Shown piece by piece: positions 61,353 to 64,000 of a DNA stretch of 64,000 bases. Below the pieces are notes generated by a model, which was given only the letters and a program-made list of their open reading frames with translations, had not been told where the DNA came from and searched no databases. The first letter of the stretch is position 1; every line of letters starts with the position of its first letter. Location of the stretch: positions 629,740 through 693,739 of the forward strand of contig NZ_JAHNZZ010000001.1 in assembly GCF_019039215.1 (NCBI RefSeq). Reading direction: 5' to 3'. Both the position numbers and the translations under genes were made by a program. This stretch comes from Bacillus sp. FJAT-29790 (GTDB lineage: Bacteria; Bacillota; Bacilli; Bacillales; Cytobacillaceae).

Positions 61353-62621
61353 ATGCGCTGGGTGATACTTGCATTTGCGTTTTTTGGTACAGTACTCAAT
61401 TTTGCAGACAAGTCGGTAGCAGGATATGCAGCTATCCCTATTATGAAAGAGTTTAGTCTTAACTTCACTCAATGGGGATTGGTTGGAAGCAGTTTTTTCT
61501 GGTTTTTTGCGATTGCGGGTGTGGTGGGCGCTTCATTATCCGACCGATTCGGAGCCAAAAAGATAATGGCGATCATGGTGATATCTTGGACAATCATACA
61601 ATCTGGATCGTATCTAGTTTCAGGGCTAACCGGACTCGTTTTGATGAGAGTGCTGTTGGGTATTTTCGAGGGGCCTTATTTTGCCACCGCCGCCAACCTT
61701 GTTACCAAGTGGTTTCCGCCTGAACGTCGAGGTATCGCCATCGCCCTTATGAATTCCGGTGGTACAATAGGTGGTTTAGTTATGGCCCCAATACTCGTTT
61801 CCTCTATTAGTGAAATGGGTTGGAGGAATACTTATGGAGCTTTAGGCCTGGTTGGTATTGTCTGGTTCGTCCTATGGTTATGGCTTGGAAAGGAAAGCCC
61901 AAAGCAAGAGACGGAGACCTTGATATCGGGGGTAACTAAGCCTGCATCAAAAATCGGTTGGTCAAATATTTACCCCGTTTTACTGTCTCGTACCTTTATT
62001 TTAGTTTGTCTTGCTACTTTCGCGTCATATTGGTTCTTGGCATGGATGCAGACGTTTTTGGCTGCTTATTTTGTTCAAGCAATCAAATTGACACCGAAAG
62101 AAATGGGTAATTATGCATCCATTATCGGAGTTACTTCTGCCACCCTTACTTTGTTGTTTGCCATGTTTTCAGATAGTATATATAAGAAAAGTCAAAGCAT
62201 ACGCAAATCACGTGTATTTGTGGGAGGAGGGGCTGTTACTCTGGCGGGTCTGCTTTTCTTTTCCATGACCATTTTTCATCACCCTATGTATGTGCTATTC
62301 GTCATGTGTGTCGGGAAAGCACTGGCGTATGTCATGTTCGTATTGTGGCCAGCGATTGCGGCCAACTTGCTTCCTGGAAGAGGAGGTTTAATATTAGGGA
62401 TCGGGACAGGCTTTGCCCAATTGGCAGGGATCATCGGGCCACTTGTTACCGGGGCTATTGTACAATCAGCGGGTGATAATGTCATACTTGGCTTCGATTA
62501 TTCGATTTTATCTATCGGGACGTTAATGGTATTGTTTGGACTTGCTTTTCTTCTATTCTGTAAACCAGATATGCAAGCGGGGGGCCTGGCAAATCTTAGG
62601 AAAAATGAGTCGGTGAGTTAA
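61353..62621 (+). CDS. MFS organic-anion importer (ACS family)
   Basis: The 422-residue, 12-helix transporter shows anion:cation symporter features: NFADKSVAGYAAIPIMKEF, the helix 2-3 loop ASLSDRFGAKKIM, and the family block RVLLGIFEGPYFATAANLVTKWFPPERRG in helix 4-5, cited here from 61645 to 61731. ACS members import sugar acids, tartrate, phthalate, hydroxybenzoates and similar carboxylates with H+. ATG 61353 follows TCGGAGGAAGTGGGTAG, 31 bases after the ligase. It likely brings in the acid that the ligase activates. Confidence 0.9.
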   Translation: MRWVILAFAFFGTVLNFADKSVAGYAAIPIMKEFSLNFTQWGLVGSSFFWFFAIAGVVGASLSDRFGAKKIMAIMVISWTIIQSGSYLVSGLTGLVLMRVLLGIFEGPYFATAANLVTKWFPPERRGIAIALMNSGGTIGGLVMAPILVSSISEMGWRNTYGALGLVGIVWFVLWLWLGKESPKQETETLISGVTKPASKIGWSNIYPVLLSRTFILVCLATFASYWFLAWMQTFLAAYFVQAIKLTPKEMGNYASIIGVTSATLTLLFAMFSDSIYKKSQSIRKSRVFVGGGAVTLAGLLFFSMTIFHHPMYVLFVMCVGKALAYVMFVLWPAIAANLLPGRGGLILGIGTGFAQLAGIIGPLVTGAIVQSAGDNVILGFDYSILSIGTLMVLFGLAFLLFCKPDMQAGGLANLRKNESVS

Positions 62622-62725
62622 AATGCATAATCGAAACAAACCAAGATCTTATGTTTCGTCAATGGGACCACCAGAGTAATCTTGTTTCACGGCTGTTTTA
62701 AAAATATATTTCCTTGATTAGACTA

Positions 62726-62750
62726 AGGGATCGGGTTATTTCCGATCCCT
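62726..62750 (+). terminator. hairpin after the carrier gene
   Basis: AGGGATCGG pairs perfectly with CCGATCCCT around GTTATTT. The flank is A-rich rather than T-rich on the plus strand, so terminator strength is uncertain. Confidence 0.6.
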
Positions 62751-62762
62751 ATAAAAATAGAT

Positions 62763-63393
62763 TTAAAACTTCGTCAAAGCATCAACCGCATCCACCAAAT
62801 CACTATACGAATCCTTTATATATCGACTCATCGTCGCAATATTGCTATAACCAGCGAGTCCCCTCACTTTTTCAATATCATTATTCGTCGCCTTTAACAT
62901 CAACTTACAAAAAGTATGCCGGAACATATGAGGTGTTAATTTCTTCTTTGGCAAACTATAGCCTTCAATCATTGTCTGAAACCCGCGGACAGTGAATTTC
63001 GACGATCGCTGACTATAAAATACATATGGGGAGTCAGCGACATATAGCTTTTGTTTAGTCATTTCTGCCTGATAGCCTAGCCAATCATGGATTTCTGCCA
63101 GCGGCGTATTTGAAATCGGAACTGTTCTGACCTTTATCCCTGTTCCTATGATTCTAATCTCTTCAAATCTAAATCAATGTCCTTTATTTTTAAATTAGAT
63201 AGTTCATCAACACGAATTCCGGCGTAAGTAAGCAGATATATGATCGCTCGGTCTCGACGATACTTTTCTTCTGGTTTTACCGCCTGCTTTTGAAGGATTT
63301 CTTCCTTATTATATACAGATGATTTTCAAACTCCACTTCTGTTAGCCTGTTATGTTTTCCATAGTGGCCCCTCATTCTTCGAATCGTTTCCAT
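62763..63393 (-). pseudogene. broken tyrosine recombinase (phage/ICE-type integrase) C-terminal part
   Basis: Minus-strand pieces in different frames give GHYGKHNRLTEVEFENHL, then RDRAIIYLLTYAGIRVDELS (first catalytic Arg), and finally the 99-residue end with LTPHMFRHTFCKLMLKATNN (His-x2-Arg), KVRGLAGYSNIATMSRYI (catalytic Tyr). Frameshifts lie near 63305 and 63165. The N-terminal arm-binding domain is absent. The core residues are still visible, so decay looks recent. It might be the remnant of the element that left the conjugation relics at 42 kb, but nothing proves the link. Confidence 0.8.
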
Positions 63394-63473
63394 CCCCCTT
63401 TATAAGCGACCAATTATGCTGACGGATAGTTATTTGTCATACACAGAAAGGTAAAGAACACAGCTTTTCACGT
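63394..63473. other. short spacer before the repeats
   Basis: No gene or hairpin of note. Confidence 0.3.
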
Positions 63474-63536
63474 TTATCGGACACATTTGTGCTATTATCG
63501 GACAGCTAGACGAATTTATCGGACCACACAAACAAT
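63474..63536. repeat. three units of a 21-bp periodic repeat with TTATCGGAC
   Basis: TTATCGGAC begins at 63474, 63495 and 63516, exactly 21 bases apart; the rest of each unit varies. The period equals that of the trp-leader repeat at 32407-32553, but the word differs. Confidence 0.8.
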
Positions 63537-63715
63537 TCAGCCCCAAAGTCCATCCTTAATCGCTAGCGATGTTGATGTTTTGTCTGATTTTTGAACAACG
63601 TATCAAAGATCAGGGGATTTCCTCCTGAGGATAGGGAGTTTCCCCGATATGTTAAAACAACTCCGTCTCATACAATAAGAGTAAGTTATTTGGTTTGAAT
63701 GAGGAGGAGTTAATA

Positions 63716-64000
63716 ATGCAAGCAAAAGCGATTGAAAACCAAAAGTCGGCAAGTTCATTTAACAATGCATTTGCTTCCAACTTTGCTAAATCTATGTTTC
63801 TAGCAGTCAGTGGACTTGTGATCTTATCTTTTATTGGTACGAGAATGTTTACGCATATTGATTTAAATCTATATGGCTATATGGTTGGGACGATCGTCTT
63901 TCTAGGAGGTTTCTTTTACCGGTTTATTGCTTGGGGAGAAAGGCCGCCAACAAAAATTTTTATAAAAAAAGGCATCAAGCTTCTGTTTAGAAAATCCACG
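63716..64000 (+). CDS. membrane protein, N-terminal part (runs off right edge)
   Basis: An ATG at 63716 behind GAGGAGGAGTTAATA opens 95 codons to the window end without a stop. The start MQAKAIENQKSASSFNNAFA is polar, followed by two membrane helices (about 31-45 with FLAVSGLVILSFIG and about 54-72 with YGYMVGTIVFLGGFFYRFIA) and a basic stretch (KKGIKLLFRK). I do not recognise the family. Confidence 0.75.
   Translation, partial: MQAKAIENQKSASSFNNAFASNFAKSMFLAVSGLVILSFIGTRMFTHIDLNLYGYMVGTIVFLGGFFYRFIAWGERPPTKIFIKKGIKLLFRKST

Overview
This 64 kb window is low-GC Firmicute DNA, almost certainly Bacillaceae. The signs are AGGAGG ribosome sites with frequent TTG/GTG starts, T-box leaders, a TGNNANCGNNNNCA-type cre site, a BirA box of the Bacillus kind, and proteins very close to B. 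subtilis YeeI, FruRKA, ArsRBC and FadF. The genus cannot be fixed from the sequence. No rRNA, tRNA or CRISPR array was seen.

Layout. 1-2.3 kb: edge of an ArsB-like permease and a surface YHYH protein. 2.7-6.4 kb: a cobalamin riboswitch with terminator ahead of a class I ribonucleotide reductase operon. 6.5-9.3 kb: thermonuclease and class V aminotransferase. 9.5-11.2 kb: bioY-bioB (minus) behind a BirA operator. 11.5-24.5 kb: mostly single genes (DoxX, YeeI, guanylate-kinase-like, PhnB-like, lipoprotein, CDF efflux, arsRBC, DUF421, degenerate P-loop protein, isochorismatase-like, polysaccharide deacetylase) with two dispersed repeat types. 24.5-28.2 kb: fruR-fruK-fruA. 28.3-31.4 kb: DUF2935, MFS exporter, MOSC protein. 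31.4-39 kb: trpEGDCFBA behind two tandem T-boxes that both carry a TGG (Trp) specifier, with a 21-bp-period repeat between the second T-box and trpE. 39-43 kb: decay zone with a norB-like pseudogene, a frameshifted small membrane gene and relics of an ICEBs1/Tn916-type conjugation module. 62.7-63.4 kb: a broken tyrosine recombinase, then more 21-bp repeats and an entering membrane-protein gene.

The most interesting part is 43.3-62.6 kb, an apparent sigma-54-controlled acid catabolism locus. Three excellent -24/-12 promoters (GG-N10-GC) at 43433, 50314 and 58695 precede, respectively, a complete beta-oxidation set (thiolase, SDR, acyl-CoA dehydrogenase, two-part MaoC hydratase, then the FadF-like quinone reductase), etfBA, and an ADP-forming acyl-CoA ligase with an ACS-type MFS carrier. 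Each promoter is preceded by the same AT-rich palindromic motif (best copies TGAATCAWTTAATTCA), a likely enhancer site. A PAS-PAS-AAA+-Fis activator (56673-58358) lies inside the locus, and a TPP-dependent lyase/decarboxylase and an aldehyde dehydrogenase sit between. Inferred logic: import an organic acid, make its CoA thioester at ADP cost, oxidise and cleave it, and pass electrons through ETF and FadF to quinone, switched on by the PAS regulator. The substrate is not evident from the sequence.
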